Shown one piece after another: positions 47,701 through 60,103 of a stretch of DNA of 64,000 nucleotides. Numbering within the stretch: position 1 is the stretch's first letter; the number at the start of each line of letters is the position of its first letter. Made by a program: the position numbers and the translations under genes. Under the pieces are notes generated by a model that saw only the letters and a program-made list of their open reading frames with translations, was not told the origin of the DNA and did no database searches. The DNA is from Phallus indusiatus (taxonomy: Eukaryota; Basidiomycota; Agaricomycetes; Phallales; Phallaceae). The DNA lies in the NCBI GenBank assembly GCA_027605045.1, contig JAQFWX010000007.1, positions 806,001-870,000 on the forward strand, read 5' to 3'.

Positions 47701-50700
47701 ATAAACACCGAGGCGTTGGCATTTATCCGAAAGGTTACTTCGCTGTTCAGCGGTAAAGTTTCATCGTTTCTTGTGTTTTTATGACATCATTGTCTGATGA
47801 TTGTCTTGTCTTCAGGAATGGAGCTTGCACAAGAGATTATTTTAACACCAACATTTTCTGAGTTGAGGAGCTGGTTTGAAAATATCCCAGACCTTATGGA
47901 AGATTCATTGCCCGGTATGTACATATGTCCGGCTCATCTACGTTCATTTCTGATGTTCTCTCAGCTATGTTAGAGTCGAATGAACTCAATGTCTTCCAAA
48001 ACGTTCATTTTCAGATTGAGCAACAACTATGGACATCCGCAAATGTTTATATTGGCACTGATCACATTCGAATCGCTTCGGTATGTTGTCTCGCCTGAAT
48101 CGGGTTTCCATCTCCACAAGTTTATACTGTGTATTAGGTTACGCCTGAGAAACTCCCGGGTGATTACGTTGCATATTTGGTGGAAGTCATTCATCTCCGT
48201 GATGTCGATGATGTGTTCCGCGGTGCAAATCAGCAACGGATAACGCTTCGACAATACCATCGACGGCCTATTATGATGTTCGAGATAGCGACCAGAGATC
48301 CATTATTGAAGGTAGGTCGAGCAATTGTCTTTGAATAATCGTTACTAAAATATGTCTAGGCTATCAGAAAGGCGAAGAAGAACTATGCAGTCAACAACAG
48401 AACGCCATTATTACCTTCAGCTCAAACTTCAGATACTTGTGCGACTTTGCTGGCGATCGGACTACAACATGCGTCGGACAAGACAGAATTTGTGCGCGGA
48501 GCGGCGTACAAGCTTCTTGACGCCAATTGCGCTTACCTTGGCTATCCGTTTGACGCATTGGTGCCATGGAGGAGTATGTTTTGCAGTGATAGAGTGGATT
48601 AATGTCTCTAATCAGTATTTCTTCAGGCTCTTTCTTCCCTATCAACCCTCAAGCCTTCATCGTGCCGTTCAGTGCTCGCATCGCAGGATTTTCACCTTCG
48701 ATGACTTGTGACTTCATTCTTGAGTGGTATGGTGGTCTTGCAAATGCCACAACGTTACAGAAAAGCATCTCTTTACAATACATTGCGCCATGGATTCGGA
48801 ATCTGGATCTTTTTGTGGACTCTACTCATTCGCTCTATGATGTTTCGGCACTGAGGAAATGCCTTCGTGTGTTCGTTGATATCACAATGCAGGATCAAGA
48901 GGTGCGTAAGAACTAAATGATATTTGTCCTTTGTCATGAAACTCATACTCCTATGATAGGTATACGCGACGTTCCAGAAGATGGTTTGGTCACAATTGGC
49001 ACAATTGTCAGAACCGGTGTTGAATATTCTTCTGGAAGAGCTTACTCAGGTTGCTCTCAATGACGGGATGGATTCGCTTCGATGCGAATTGGTGGCAGAT
49101 ACGCTTGTCGCATTTTCTTCGTCCCCAGTTAGAACATGGCTTCTTAATCAACTGAAAGAGGTATGCAAATATCCGTCTCCGTCATTTACTCTTTCACTGA
49201 TGTATTACCTGCAAAGATGCTGGACACGATCTTCGATAAACCTATTGTCAAGATTGCGGAAGCTGCAGAGTGGAAGTCTATCTCAGTCCTCAGTCGACTT
49301 TCCTTAGCCACCGGCCACGGGATGTACAGTCAAGAAGCAAACAAGCAGTGTGCAGGAGAGATCGCTTATATTGTTACCATGCTCGCAGGCGTAGGCGGCT
49401 TGACGATGCGCGTTTCCGTTCATGGAATGGCGCTGAACCTGCTGCAGACCCTCTACGCATCACATGTGGAGAACGAGTCCGTTGGTATGCAGTTGCGGGG
49501 CATCATAGACGAATTGAATACCTCAGAGGTTCTGAAGACGTTTGGATTATGTCGTCCTTATCCTAGCGCGGATATTACTGTCACGAGCAGCTCAGATACA
49601 CAGGTCTCTATTGACGATTTGGAGAGGATTGCGAAGATTTTGTTGAGGGCTATAATGGCTGGTGTGACTTGCCCCGGTATGTCTCGTTTCTTGTCTTGGT
49701 CTCCTTGATGATGGTTAATCTTTATTTGTAGATACATTGAATGAGTGCAAATTGAGCTGGCTGGGTGAACTGTCGAAGACCGCTTTCCAATCTTCACCTT
49801 ATGCTCAGTATCGTTCTTTCGTAGTCCTGGGAGCTCTCGCGGAACTCGAGACAGAAGAACACCCGTTGAATCAATGGCTAGAGCTCCTGCGGCGGAACAT
49901 TCTTGCGGAAAATGTGGACACGACTCTTGCTATCCTGCGTTGCATGGGTCATGTCGTTCGTACGTTTGGTTCGCGGCCCAATGTTCCCGCATCTTTGTTC
50001 TGGCTCGGTATTGCTATGCTTCACACTGGCATTGTACCCCTGCGGATTGAATCACTCAAACTTATGAAAGCCTGTGTCGAGACGCTGGACAAGCACAATA
50101 TTTTCAGAGATTGCGAAGTCTATTCGGACAAGAATCCTTTGGAGATTGTTTTATTAGAGGCTCGGGAAGCGCTTCGTGAGGCTTCTGTTAGACTGGAAGC
50201 TTTGAGCGAAGTATCATTCGAGAAGGCGTTTGGCTGGGGTTTGGTCGCTCTCTTTTGGAAGAATGTTCGGACGAAACACGACTCGGAGCTTACCAAGGAT
50301 CTTATGATGTCCATGTTGCGGATCGCTATACGGTGTTCACCCAATGCGACCAATGAAGAACGCAAGTCTCTCGATTCGTTGACGATGCCGCTTCTTCTGG
50401 GTATCGCACACTGCTTCGATAGACGTTCATACGAGCGGTTCCTAGAGCAGGAATGTTATATCGTGGATCCCTTCCGGACTATGACAGATGGAGACGCGAA
50501 AGACGACGACGATTACCATCTCAGTGCGGAGTTGCTTGGCATTCGCGAGAGTCAGGATGCTCTGCTTGCGTTTACGTTTTTCCTGGTCATTGAGAATAAT
50601 AATTTGAACGGGTTGGGTGCTACTGAGCATTTACATTTTCTATGGGCCGAGTTGGCGAAAGTGTTTCCTGATGAATGTACATGGGCGGTATGGCACTTTA

Positions 50701-51135
50701 AAGAGACGGCTCCGTAAGTTATATCGACTATATCTTTCTTCATATCTCTTTCTGAATTCTGAACTTTTGCTTTATAGTACCGAGTGGATGCAGAAAAAGT
50801 ACGAGAGCGCGTTCTCATTCGGCATGTCAGATGCCCACACAAGAGCAGTCGCGACCTGCTTTGACCTCATGATTTCCCGAGTTGCGAATATGACACCAGA
50901 AGGTACACCAACCGCATCAGCAACATCCCTTCCACAAACGATATCCGATCATCAAGATTCACCTAGTTTCATCTTTTTATCAAAGATGACTGCTCTGGGA
51001 TTGCACGGCATGTGGAAACCGCTATTACGCTATGCGAATATCGAACCTCCTATTACTGTTGATAAAACGCGAAAACTCAAGTCGATAGCTGCGGAGGTTA
51101 TCGAGCTTATTGAGCGTGAAGGCCTAAAACAATAA
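38777..51135 (+). CDS. IRA2: Neurofibromin/IRA-type Ras GTPase-activating protein
   Basis: A very large Ras-GAP that switches off Ras-cAMP signalling; about 12.4 kb with some 30 or more introns, protein about 3,000 residues as in yeast Ira2. Start MSRLFSGRRASVGPSNTFRR after a long leader. The N-terminal helical region shows LNRVEMK-LPCNSGQSLSAL, VDGLVDFAPQSGDFVLVGLA and TRTLPDGTVPDQVLDSQLFI. It is interrupted by low-complexity segments (40500-41410) with poly-His/Asn, Gly-rich and Glu-Arg repeats. RasGAP domain, about 46050-46890: KLYDAPDKLLTFLKATINRE, arginine finger in SLLRLNTHCSR (Arg codon 46225-46227) and FLRFLCPTIVAPENVNITGY. Sec14-like module, about 47400-47800: FVFTWTKIDTEVVDFELLVY and DVIFDFTGFTARSQLPTAWI. 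PH-like part near 48000-48310. C-terminal helical part with SISLQYIAPWIRNLDLFVD, typical of neurofibromin, ending EREGLKQ and TAA. Exon junctions in the low-complexity zone are uncertain. Confidence 0.92.
39310..39767 (+). other. Unusually long intron (458 nt) in the RasGAP gene
   Basis: GTGAAC donor after KLLEKLKK and CATTCAG acceptor before TRTLPDGTVPD, which are adjacent in the protein family. Other introns in the window are mostly 45-90 nt. The interior has a GATCGTGATCTTGATCG palindrome-like stretch and a GCGCGCGC tract. Confidence 0.7.
41047..41114 (+). repeat. Coding repeat: alternating Arg-Glu tract
   Basis: Imperfect GAACGG/GAGCGG hexamers encode a run of about nine Arg-Glu pairs after a Lys-Glu-rich lead-in, inside the low-complexity insertion of the RasGAP protein. 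Likely a charged single helix or disordered spacer. Confidence 0.8.
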
Positions 51136-51670
51136 ACAAGATGAAAACAAAACTCATTCAATTTAACCACTGGCATACAATTGATTCATCATCATTCCTC
51201 ATTTTTTTTTAAACTGGTGTTTGTTTTCTGTCACACTTACACTCCATTTATTTTTCATTTTTATATCCATCCACCACTTACTGTATAAAAAGGCTTGCTT
51301 TCGAAGAAAAGAAAACTCCATTGTTTCTAATGTTGACGTTTTTATGATAGATTATCATCCGTGGTTTGTTCAAGATTGAGTCTTGAAACGACCACGCCTA
51401 AAATAATATAATATATGTTTCACTCTCCTCAGCTTTGGTTTTTTTTTTTGATTATTATTTAGATATTATAATGCTGTTTTTTACGTATATGATATAACTA
51501 ATTGACAAAATATATCCTCTTTACTCACAAAAGAGTCTGAATCTTCGAGACAATCGTTCGATCATTAGCCACTGTGCTGCAGTCTACTAAGGTTTTCAAT
51601 ACTTGTAGGACTGGTTTACAAGCTTCCATTTTATCAATACGGTCGTATATTACTTTTATTTTACAAGGAT
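51136..51670. other. Convergent 3' region between the RasGAP gene and ssr4
   Basis: 535 bases between the two converging stop codons; AT-rich with T and A runs and AATAATATAATATATG-like sequence near 51400, suitable for polyadenylation on both strands. No gene seen. Confidence 0.5.
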
Positions 51671-53354
51671 TTATGATACTAGAGCTGCAGCAGCAACAGG
51701 AGACGATGTTGTCTCGTAAGTATTGTCAGAGTCCGGAAGCATAGTATCTCGTGCCATACGTCTTCGTTGGGATTCTGATTCTAGCTTGGTGACTTCGGAA
51801 CTCAATTCATCCTGAGATTATGAAATCAGATTAAGAAGATCATGCTGAATAAAACGTTTGTTGGGACACATACTATTTTGGCTGTCATATCTGAGAGGGA
51901 TAGGGATGCGTAGGGGGAAGGGTGTGATTTGGGTGTTCGTTTGCCTAAATGAAATGAAATGAAAGGCAAGCAGTTAGGTTGTGCGAACAGAAGTACTAGG
52001 GAACACGTTTACCTTGAGATGCTCGATAGAATATGTCTGACATGAGTTCGTGGTTTCGTCGGAATCGTTCAATTGCAAGAGCACGCGTAGTCACCGTTTC
52101 ATGTTCATCTGAGGGTTTAATAAGGAGATTATTCGGTAGGAGAAAGGATAGCTTCTTTACCTGCAGAATCATCTTCTTCGACTGGTCTTCCACCTCCAGG
52201 AGGAACACCCGCAACAGCACCAGCAGCACCAGGTATGTTACCAGCTTGTCCGCCAGCAACGGCAGCCTGTTGAGCAGCTACCATCCGGGATCTTCGCTCC
52301 CTCTCAAGCGTATCAAAAGCTTGACTATGCTGAGCCAACGCAGCGGGTGCGATTCCTAGTCCTAATCCCATATTCATGTTTATGTTCATATTCATATGCG
52401 GTGGCTGCTGCTGAGGCATCCCAGACGCTTGATTGACGATGGGAAGTGATCCGACGGCGGATATGGGCATGCCATTTGCTTGTGGGGATTGTTGAGGTGG
52501 GGGCTGTGGTATTGGGACGCCACCCACACCGACGCCGACGCCGACGCTGCCTGCGGGGATGGATGGAACGCGTTGGCCGATTCGGTCGCCTGCGACGAAG
52601 ATTCGGGGTTCGTTTACTTGTCTGAGAGGGTAGTTTCGTACTGGTGCGTTGAGAACGGGATTTGGAATGGCTATGTATATATATATGTTGCGTCAGAGTC
52701 GGGCAGAATGTGTTGTAGGGTTGCTTGGAACTGTTGTTTAACTCACCGGTTTGTTCGGCACGTAAGTAGTGTATGAGGATGAGCCCCGGGTTTCCACCTT
52801 TTGTGAGACGATATTTGCGACGCATGCGGGATGCGAATGATTCTGCGCCTGGTACGAATCCGAACTTGACTTCGCCTACTTCGAGCTCCTGAATGTGGGA
52901 AATAGATTTGAGTTTATTAGGGGAAGAGAATGTATTAGAATGCTCTTACTCTGCCGTTAGCTGGGATGCGAAACGTTTTTTCGGACTCTAACCATCGAAT
53001 TCCATCGCATGGCAAGGGCAAATTGGGATTAGCACTGAAGATGAGATAGGCTTGACCATCTGTAAATTGCGTTAGAACATGAACGTTATTCGCGATGACT
53101 ACGAATACAGACCTGGTGGCTTATCAATGTACGTCCATGCGAACGGAGCTCTTTGTGAGAAGTCAACAGCTTGGACGAGAAGGTTTACAGCTTGTTCAAA
53201 AACGATTTGAGGATGAATTCCTATATTTTCGGGATACCGCAGAAAAAGTTCTGACTGCATAATGATTTTCAATAAATTTGAAATATGCAATGTATGAATA
53301 GGGACTAACCGGTGCAGCAGGTGGCTGCTGCTGTTGGCCTGCTGGAAATGCCAT
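51671..53354 (-). CDS. ssr4: SWI/SNF and RSC complex subunit Ssr4
   Basis: A non-catalytic subunit of fungal ATP-dependent chromatin remodellers. Starts MAFPAGQQQQPPAAP at 53354. The Ssr4 N-terminal domain reads, across short introns, LFLRYPENIGIHPQIVFEQA, VDFSQRAPFAWTYIDKPP-DG, QAYLIFSANPNLPLPCDGIR, ANGRELEVGEVKFGFVPGAE and RRKYRLTKGGNPGLILIHYL, in family order. A Gly/Pro/Gln/Met-rich linker follows (including MNMNINMNMGLGLGI). The C-terminal helical part is ADEHETVTTRALAIERFRRN, then HELMSDIFYRAS and DELNSEVTKLESESQRRRMA, ending ALVS and TAA at 51671-51673. About six exons, roughly 430 residues. The fungal domain family PF08549 is the expected match. An upstream 97-codon frame ends exactly at this ATG (separate entry). 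Confidence 0.88.
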
Positions 53355-53647
53355 TAGTGGTAGTGATCACGTAAGCAGGGGAAGTTTGGAGTTGCTTTGG
53401 AGTTTGGCTTGGAGTTGGCACATGGAGCGCATGCTTCGGGGAGACATTTGTATGTGAAATTGAATGAATCATCTCGAGTCATTGACAGTGAATTTCTCAA
53501 GATCAAAGACCGCTCATATCGTGTCGACAGTTGTAGAAGGTTCACACGAAATTCAGGAGTGTATTCAGGAGTGAATTTACTATCCAGTATTTCATATAAA
53601 TGTTCATGAAAATACCGCGCTCGTGCCAAACTTGGCAACACAATCAT
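53354..53647 (-). other. Upstream ORF overlapping the ssr4 start (TAATG)
   Basis: A 97-codon minus-strand frame ends in TAA whose last A is the first base of the ssr4 ATG (TAATG, 53352-53356). It has polar, protein-like content (for example FRVNLLQLSTRYERSLILRN) but no recognised motif. It could be an upstream ORF in the ssr4 leader or a chance frame. Confidence 0.3.
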
Positions 53648-54014
53648 TAATAAAATATATTTTTGGTTATTGTTTATGGCCTAGTTCTTATTGTTCTGGC
53701 ATTAGAATGCTTCGACGATTCACCAGCGCGTCGAACAATAAGGCCTGTCATCCGTCGCATACCATTTATTTAATTAGCCTGTTCTCCTGTCAGAGCACCG
53801 CCATTCACATAAGTTTATTCCTTTCTCCACTCGACTCATTCCACTCTTTCCAACAGTCACTCCTTCAAATTCACGTACCCGAGATAGATAAAAACCCACA
53901 ACTCTGCTTTCTCCTAGAATCTCGTCGTGTTCTCGTCGTGTTGTTTCGTTTCTCAATCAATTCACGTCACCTTCTTTTCCTCTCTTTTTCTATCTCGAAT
54001 TACTTCTTGTCATC
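53355..54014. other. Divergent promoter region (ssr4 / small ORF)
   Basis: 660 bases between divergent starts. The right half (about 53800-54014) is C/T-rich on the plus strand, as in fungal leaders of expressed genes. The plus frame at 53623-54039 is Ser/Leu/Phe-rich and is taken as a consequence of that pyrimidine bias. Confidence 0.45.
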
Positions 54015-54245
54015 ATGTCTTCAACGAACTCAAACATGAGCCCTATCGCCTTCTTCGCCGCGTCAAACACCCCCGCCGCATTTTCACTCTTCGTCCCATC
54101 CCAGGAACCTGGGGAGGCATATCAAAGGGGTAGCCTTCTCCAGTCGTGTATGCCCCGCAAACCACTGCCACTGCCAGTTCCGCGCGTCGATATCAAGGGT
54201 TTTGGAAGCTTGAAGGGTGACAAGAAGCAATCCAAGAAGAAATGA
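54015..54245 (+). CDS. Small hypothetical protein (76 residues)
   Basis: A single frame from an ATG in good context (TCATCATGTCT) after a pyrimidine-rich leader, to TGA at 54243-54245. MSSTNSNMSPIAFFAASNTP is followed by a Pro-rich middle (PRKPLPLPVPRVDIKGFGSL) and a basic Lys-rich end (KGDKKQSKKK). No signal peptide, membrane segment or known domain. The leader and the balanced composition favour a real small gene; absence of introns and homologs known to me keeps this moderate. Confidence 0.5.
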   Translation: MSSTNSNMSPIAFFAASNTPAAFSLFVPSQEPGEAYQRGSLLQSCMPRKPLPLPVPRVDIKGFGSLKGDKKQSKKK

Positions 54246-54787
54246 ACGATCAAGGGGATATTGCATTTTATGAGGGAATCAATCCCAAGAAGCGCAGGTC
54301 GTTTCGTAGCCTGGGTGTAAAATATAATATATTATATTATTACCAGTCTTGTATGATTATATTGCAAACCGTGCGTTGTTTATCTTCTTTTTGTTTCTAC
54401 CAATTGAGCTATTTGCAGACCTTCTCATTTCGGGTCGTCATGATAACTCGCCACGCCATCCTTATGAATTCCTTGTTCCTCCTTGTTATGCTGCTCACAA
54501 TATCATGCCAATCTTCCATAGCATATGCAACACTTTCCATGTATCAGCATGTTTTTTTACCACATTAAATTATAACGTTTTTTTCACAATTTCTGAAAAC
54601 TGAAAGGGGAGGGCAGGAGGAACAAGTCGAAGAAAAGAGGGTGTGACAGATATTTTAAACCGCGACCTCGCTTAACCCCCGCGACCAATTGTTTGATCGC
54701 TTCCCTCTCTGCGACTTTTTTTCCTCCTTTGTTTCATCTTGGTGGCCACATTCCATTCCACCAAAAAAAAAAGGTCACTATAAAAAC
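54246..54787. other. Intergenic region upstream of DCP1
   Basis: 542 bases; AT-rich left part (ATAATATATTATATTATTA near 54320) fits a 3' end, and the right part (GGTCACTATAAAAAC, 54773-54787) puts a TATAAAAA directly before the DCP1 ATG, which is too close for a TATA box and more likely part of the leader. Confidence 0.45.
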
Positions 54788-57700
54788 ATGTCTTCAACTC
54801 GTCGTTCAACATACGCCAGAGCTCGAACAAAATCAAATATAAACCCTTCAAATCCGGAATCACAATCGCAATCACAATCACAACCACATCCACCACCACA
54901 ACAGCAGCAACACTCGCAGCACCGGCCGTTTGCAAGTTCATCAGCATCTGCGATGTTAGCACCTACCTCCAATACTACCCCCACAAAGCAAGATCCTATG
55001 ACTCCTTCGTCGCGGTATTTGCACAACCTCCGCGTTATTCAACGCCACGATCCGACTATTACTTCCCTCTTTGACCAGTTCCCTCACGTTTGTGTGTATC
55101 ACCATAAAGGAGACGAGTGGCAGAAGAAAGGGTGTGAAGGTGCCATGTTCTTATTTGAACGGTAAGTTTTGGATCTGCCTTTACCTTTCCAGGAGAAGGA
55201 GAAGGAGGAGGATCTGCATTGGTTGCTAAAGCATTTGTTGATTGTAGGGAGGAAGAACCGAAATATGGATTCTACATTTTGAATCGAAACAACACCGGCG
55301 ATTATATACAGCGGTTGACACCAGATGATGACATTGAGCTCGCCAACGCATACCTCATTTATCGGGCTTATGGGAAAGTGACCTGTTAGTTATTTTGCCA
55401 ATTTGAATTCGATTCTGGGGGAAAAAAGGAAGAATGCTCACTTTTTTTTTTCGTTGTTTTTATTTCTTTATAGCCGATACAATTGGGTTGTGGACTATGG
55501 TAACTCATGATCGAGAAGCCATGTCCCAGGTTATGATGCGGTAAGTCGTCTGGCGTGGCACAGGGTCAAAGAAAAGATGAATAAAATAATAATAAAAACC
55601 TTTTTCTCCTTACCAATCAGGCTTCATTCATATGTAAGAAGAGGCGAGCGTTATCCTGATGTATACCGTCGAAAACCAGAAACATGGTCGACAACCCCCG
55701 CACCGGCACATGTCCAAGCCCAATTCGTGCCTCAGCCACAAATTCAACCTACTCAAACTCAAACCCAAGCCCAAACTCTTCCCCAGACACCGACACATCT
55801 ATACTCCGAACCGCACTTGCAATTTCCTCTCCAATCGTCGCCTTATCTACTTCATTCACCCGCCCACCAACACCAACGTCAACAACCACCACCTCCTCCT
55901 AACCATTCTTCATCGGGTCCGGCTCAAGCTCAACCCGATTTATCAACATCCCTTTCCACATTCACCAATCTTATCGCCAAACTCGATTATAGCCACGCAC
56001 AATCAACCGCACAATCCACAGCACCAGCACCAGTTCTCCCATCCACATCATCGCCCTTCCTGCAAACATCGGCTGCACCTCATCCTCATCTTGGTATCGG
56101 TCCAGGTACTAGACTCAATAATGTACATTTGAAAGCCCCCGATCGTACCATCTCCGCTTCTGTTCCTCCATCAAAGTCGATTACTGGGATTCCACTTTTA
56201 GATAGCATTTTTGCGTCAGCATCTGGGTCTGGGTCTGGTTCTGCTGGTGCGAGCACTACTGCTACTACTACTGCATCTCCGATGAAGTCGCCACACCATC
56301 ATCATCAACAACCTCATCAACAACCCGGTCTATCTCCTTTCCCGACATCGACGTCGACATCAGGTTTGCCGCAACAAACTCGTATGAATGTAAACACAAA
56401 TACGAATGGTTTGAGTGTTGCTGGTTTAGGATTGGGACAGTCGCCGGCTTCGTCGTCTGGTGTAACGCCTACACAGCCTGTATCGGAATTACCATCGCGC
56501 TCTTTTTCACCTTCTCGAAAACATCCACCACCTCCACCTCCCGTTCCACACTCACATTCACATCAACCGCCATTTTTGTCGTCACCGTTGTTATCTTCCC
56601 CACTGGCCGTAACTAACGGTGTTCGACCAGGTCCAGGTTCAGGGGGATTGAACACGTCGATGCGCGGTGTTCTTCCTTTTCCAACTACGAATGAACATTC
56701 TTCTCCGCGCGGTGCTAATACTTCTGCTGCTCGTCGGTATGGGAGAGAGTCTGCTCCACCCGGGAATGGAAAAGTCAATGCCTTGTCATCGTCGTATTTT
56801 TTGAATGGTGGTGGTGGTGGTGGTGCGGTGCATTCTGGGGTACCGCCTAGACGGCATAATTCAGCGCAGTATTCTCATATGAGTATTCCGGAGGCGAAAG
56901 AGGAAGAGGAAAAAGAGGGAGAGGAAGGGGGTTTTATGGTTCCTTCGCAGGTTGTTGTTCCGATGATGACGTCTCCTAATGCGAGATTGAAAACGAAGAA
57001 AAAGGAAAAGAAGCGGGAGAGTGGCAAGCTGCAACAGCAACAGCAACAGCTTTCTTCTTTGGATGTTAAGCATGATGGAGTTGAGTGGGCTCTTGTCGAT
57101 GATCGGAGTCTTAGTGTTGATGGAGAAGAAGACGGTGAGGAAGAAGGACGAGAAGAAGTAGAGGAGGAGGAGGAGGAAAGTGGGGAAGGTGAGGTGTCGG
57201 GATTGGGAGATGGGTTTATGGATGCTCTTGCGACTCTAAGCGAATCGGATGCTTATTTGTCTGGCGTTGGTGCGAAGGATAAATCCAAGGGGAAGATAGG
57301 AGCGAATGCCAACGCGAGTCCGAGTGCGAGGGGTAAAGGGAAGGGAAACGTGAATGGTGGGAGAGGATTGATTTCCGTTAATGGGAGTAGGAATGGGGCT
57401 TCCGGGTCTCGGGACGCTACGAATGCGAATACGAATGCGATTGTAGGGGGTGTGTTGATATCGTCATTATTGTCACCGCCACGTTCTGGGAATGGCGTCA
57501 ATGGATCTAATGGACGAGGAGGAAGGAGGAAGCGTAAGGCGAAGGAAAGGGGAGAGGGCGTTGATACCGGGCTGGCCTCGACGATCACTAATGGGACAAT
57601 TTCAAGCAACGGAACGACTTCTATCTCGACGACGACCGCTGTTACTGCGGATGATACGAACGGATCGACACCGTTGCATAATCAGCATCAGCATAATCAT

Positions 57701-58206
57701 AATCATTTGAATCTGAATACAAATGTTCCTTCAACTTCTTATTCTTCGCCTTCTTCTTCTTCTGGCTTCCCCGCTCCTGCTCCTGGTCCCGGTTTTAGTT
57801 CTGCTCCTGCGCCTTCGGAAATCGCACGTGCGCCAAGTTCGAGCTCTGCGAGTTCTAGATCATTTCAATCTTTCCAACAACAACATAAATCTCGTTTTCA
57901 TTCTTCTACCGCTGCTTCTTCTTCGTCTTCTGCTGCTGAAGTGCGTACTGCGTTGATGCAGACGTACGGGAATCGATCCCGTGTTGTTGGAGATAAAGAT
58001 GGTGGTGCTGCGATGACTACGACGACAGTTCTTGGGGAGGAGGATTTGAAAGCGGAGATAGTCAATTTGATTAATGTGAGTCATGAGGATAATTCTTATT
58101 ATATAACTGGCTTGTAAGTTGGCTGACGTTGCGAAAAAAATTCTAGAACGATCCGACTTTTATGAAGGAATTGTATCAAACTTATTTATCCAAGGTTAAA
58201 GTGTAG
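54788..58206 (+). CDS. DCP1: mRNA-decapping enzyme subunit 1 (DCP1) with very long disordered region
   Basis: Activator of the DCP2 decapping enzyme in cytoplasmic mRNA decay (P-bodies). Exons 54788-55161, 55248-55384, 55474-55540, 55621-58075 and 58147-58206 total 1,030 residues. After about 75 disordered Gln/Ser/Pro-rich residues, the EVH1-like DCP1 domain reads RYLHNLRVIQRHDPTITSLF, FPHVCVYHHKGDEWQKKGCE, GAMFLFEREEEPKYGFYILN, then NRNNTGDYIQRLTPDDDIEL, DTIGLWTMVTHDREAMSQVM and a terminal helix to about residue 225. These carry the hallmark W-x-K-x-G-x-E-G and Y-x-x-x-I-x-N-R patterns. Over 750 low-complexity residues follow (Pro/Gln, Ser, Gly, acidic KE and poly-E). The last intron joins LKAEIVNLIN to NDPTFMKELYQTYLSKVKV, a short helix like the C-terminal segment of metazoan and fungal DCP1. 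Yeast Dcp1 has only 231 residues. Confidence 0.92.
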
Positions 58207-60041
58207 CATGCTCCTTTTCTTTTTCTTTTGACACTCTCATTTCGGCTGGAACAATCCCTCGTTCTCTTTACTCTTTATCAATCCAATGAATTCAATCAAC
58301 CAATAGGATGGGTCTCGTGGCCGATTACGCAAGTCCCTCATGTATCTCATCTCTCTTTCCCTCAGCTCCCAATTCCCAATTCTTAATTGTCGACGACCAT
58401 GCATCTTATATATTCCTCTTCTCCACGCTCCCGAAAACGAAACAAACAAACATTCATAAAAACGATATATTCTCCTTTGTCTCCGCTTCCGCCTATCTCA
58501 CTCTCTTCCCGTCGGGTTTCTTTCTCTCTCCCTAATCTCTTGGATCAACAACCGCACGTACACAATTTCGCACAATCAAAACTATATAAAACATCACAGA
58601 AGCCTCGCTATTCCATCTTTTAACTCATTGTCTCATCGCTACACCAACAACAACAACAAAGATACATACATACATGTCACCATCCACACCCAATTGTTGT
58701 CATTTCTAAATCTATATTACAAGCTCAGTTTGTTCTCTATCTCTCTATCTCTCTCATTCTCTCTGTCTTTTTCCCCTCGACTTCGCTTCGCGGTCTTATT
58801 ACTTTCGACTCCGCGATGATTACGATAACAGTCGACCAGTTTTCTATCGCTATGGGTTCCGATTTTATTAGCTTTTTCATTTTCCTCCTACCTTGTTCTT
58901 CTCGCCGGCCTTTCATGACCCGTTGTATGTCTCGGGCATCTTCTACCATACGAGAGTAATCCCACATCGTTCGATTCTCTACTCCGTCTCCTTGTTTCTC
59001 GTTCCTTGATCTTTGATTATACTTTTCCGTTCATCTCTTTGTACCCCTTCATATCAGATCCAGCGCCCCATTATCTCTCGCGCGCGCTCTCTGAATCGAC
59101 CAACTTACCTTACCTCTCAATCCTCGCTACCCCCCTTTTTTCTTCTTCTTTCTCTTCTTATGTTTTTCTTGTTCTTCTGTACTTAGTATAAGAAATTGTA
59201 CGAGATATTTTTTTTTCGTTTATGAGTTTCTTTTTCCTTCTTCCTTGTTCCTTTTTTTTTGTTTCCTTTGATACTCCATGTGCTACCTGGTCTTCCTTGG
59301 AGGTATGGATTCTATACATGTCATACAGTATGTTATGTATGTATGTGTGTATGTATATGTTAAGTTAACCTTGATGGTGTTTTCACATGTGCGCGTGGCT
59401 TTCTTTCTTCTTCAATCGGTTCCTTCTTCAACTTCTTCAACCTTGTCAATGGCCCTCGTGCTAAATCGGGGGGCGCGTGCACACATGCTTGAGGCTGTAT
59501 TGTATATATTCACCATCACTCTTTATCATGTCTTCTCTTACATGTCGAGCGTTTTTTTTTTTGTTCTGAACTCATATGCTCGTTTGTCATTTGAGACTAT
59601 TATGTACTTAACCCTTAGAAACCATCATGTTCTGAGTTCTTCCTTCCTTGCTTTCTCTATTGAATTTTTTTTCCTGTTCTTTTTCGGCACCGCATCACAA
59701 CTCTTTTTTCGTAATGTTATGTTATCACGCTTGTGGCACTTTTTTTTCAAGAAGTGTAAGTATGTGCTTTATAACATCATCATCATATAAATATGTTTGT
59801 GACTTTTTTTGAGGTGAAGCGCGCAGTGGGTTGACAATATGATTTACAATAATACAAATATGAACGGATTGTCTTCATTTCTTGCGATCGCACAACGGTG
59901 TGTAATATTATGTATGTATGTACGTATGTATGCGTGCCAAAAGACGACATGCTACGCGATGCTCTTATTGTTATATTATTTTAATTCCTTTTCTGTTTTT
60001 TGTCGGTCACATTGACAGTATTCAACGGACACGATTCAGAG

Positions 60042-60103
60042 GTTTGTTGTTGTTGTTGTTGTTGTTGTTTGTGATGATTGTTATTGTTATTGTTATTGTT
60101 ATA
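60042..60103. repeat. Microsatellite (GTT)n followed by (TTATTG)n
   Basis: About ten GTT units, a GATGATT break, then TTATTG repeated about four times, in non-coding DNA. Confidence 0.9.

Noticed and set aside
52325..52825. 166-codon minus-strand frame across ssr4
   Set aside because: It runs in the exon frame only for the first 40 residues (RRKYRLTKGG), then through an intron into a wrong frame rich in Arg/Thr.
59278..59790. 170-codon plus frame that looks like a multi-pass membrane protein
   Set aside because: The hydrophobicity comes from T-rich DNA (Phe/Leu/Val codons); no splice context, no motif, long homopolymer T runs.
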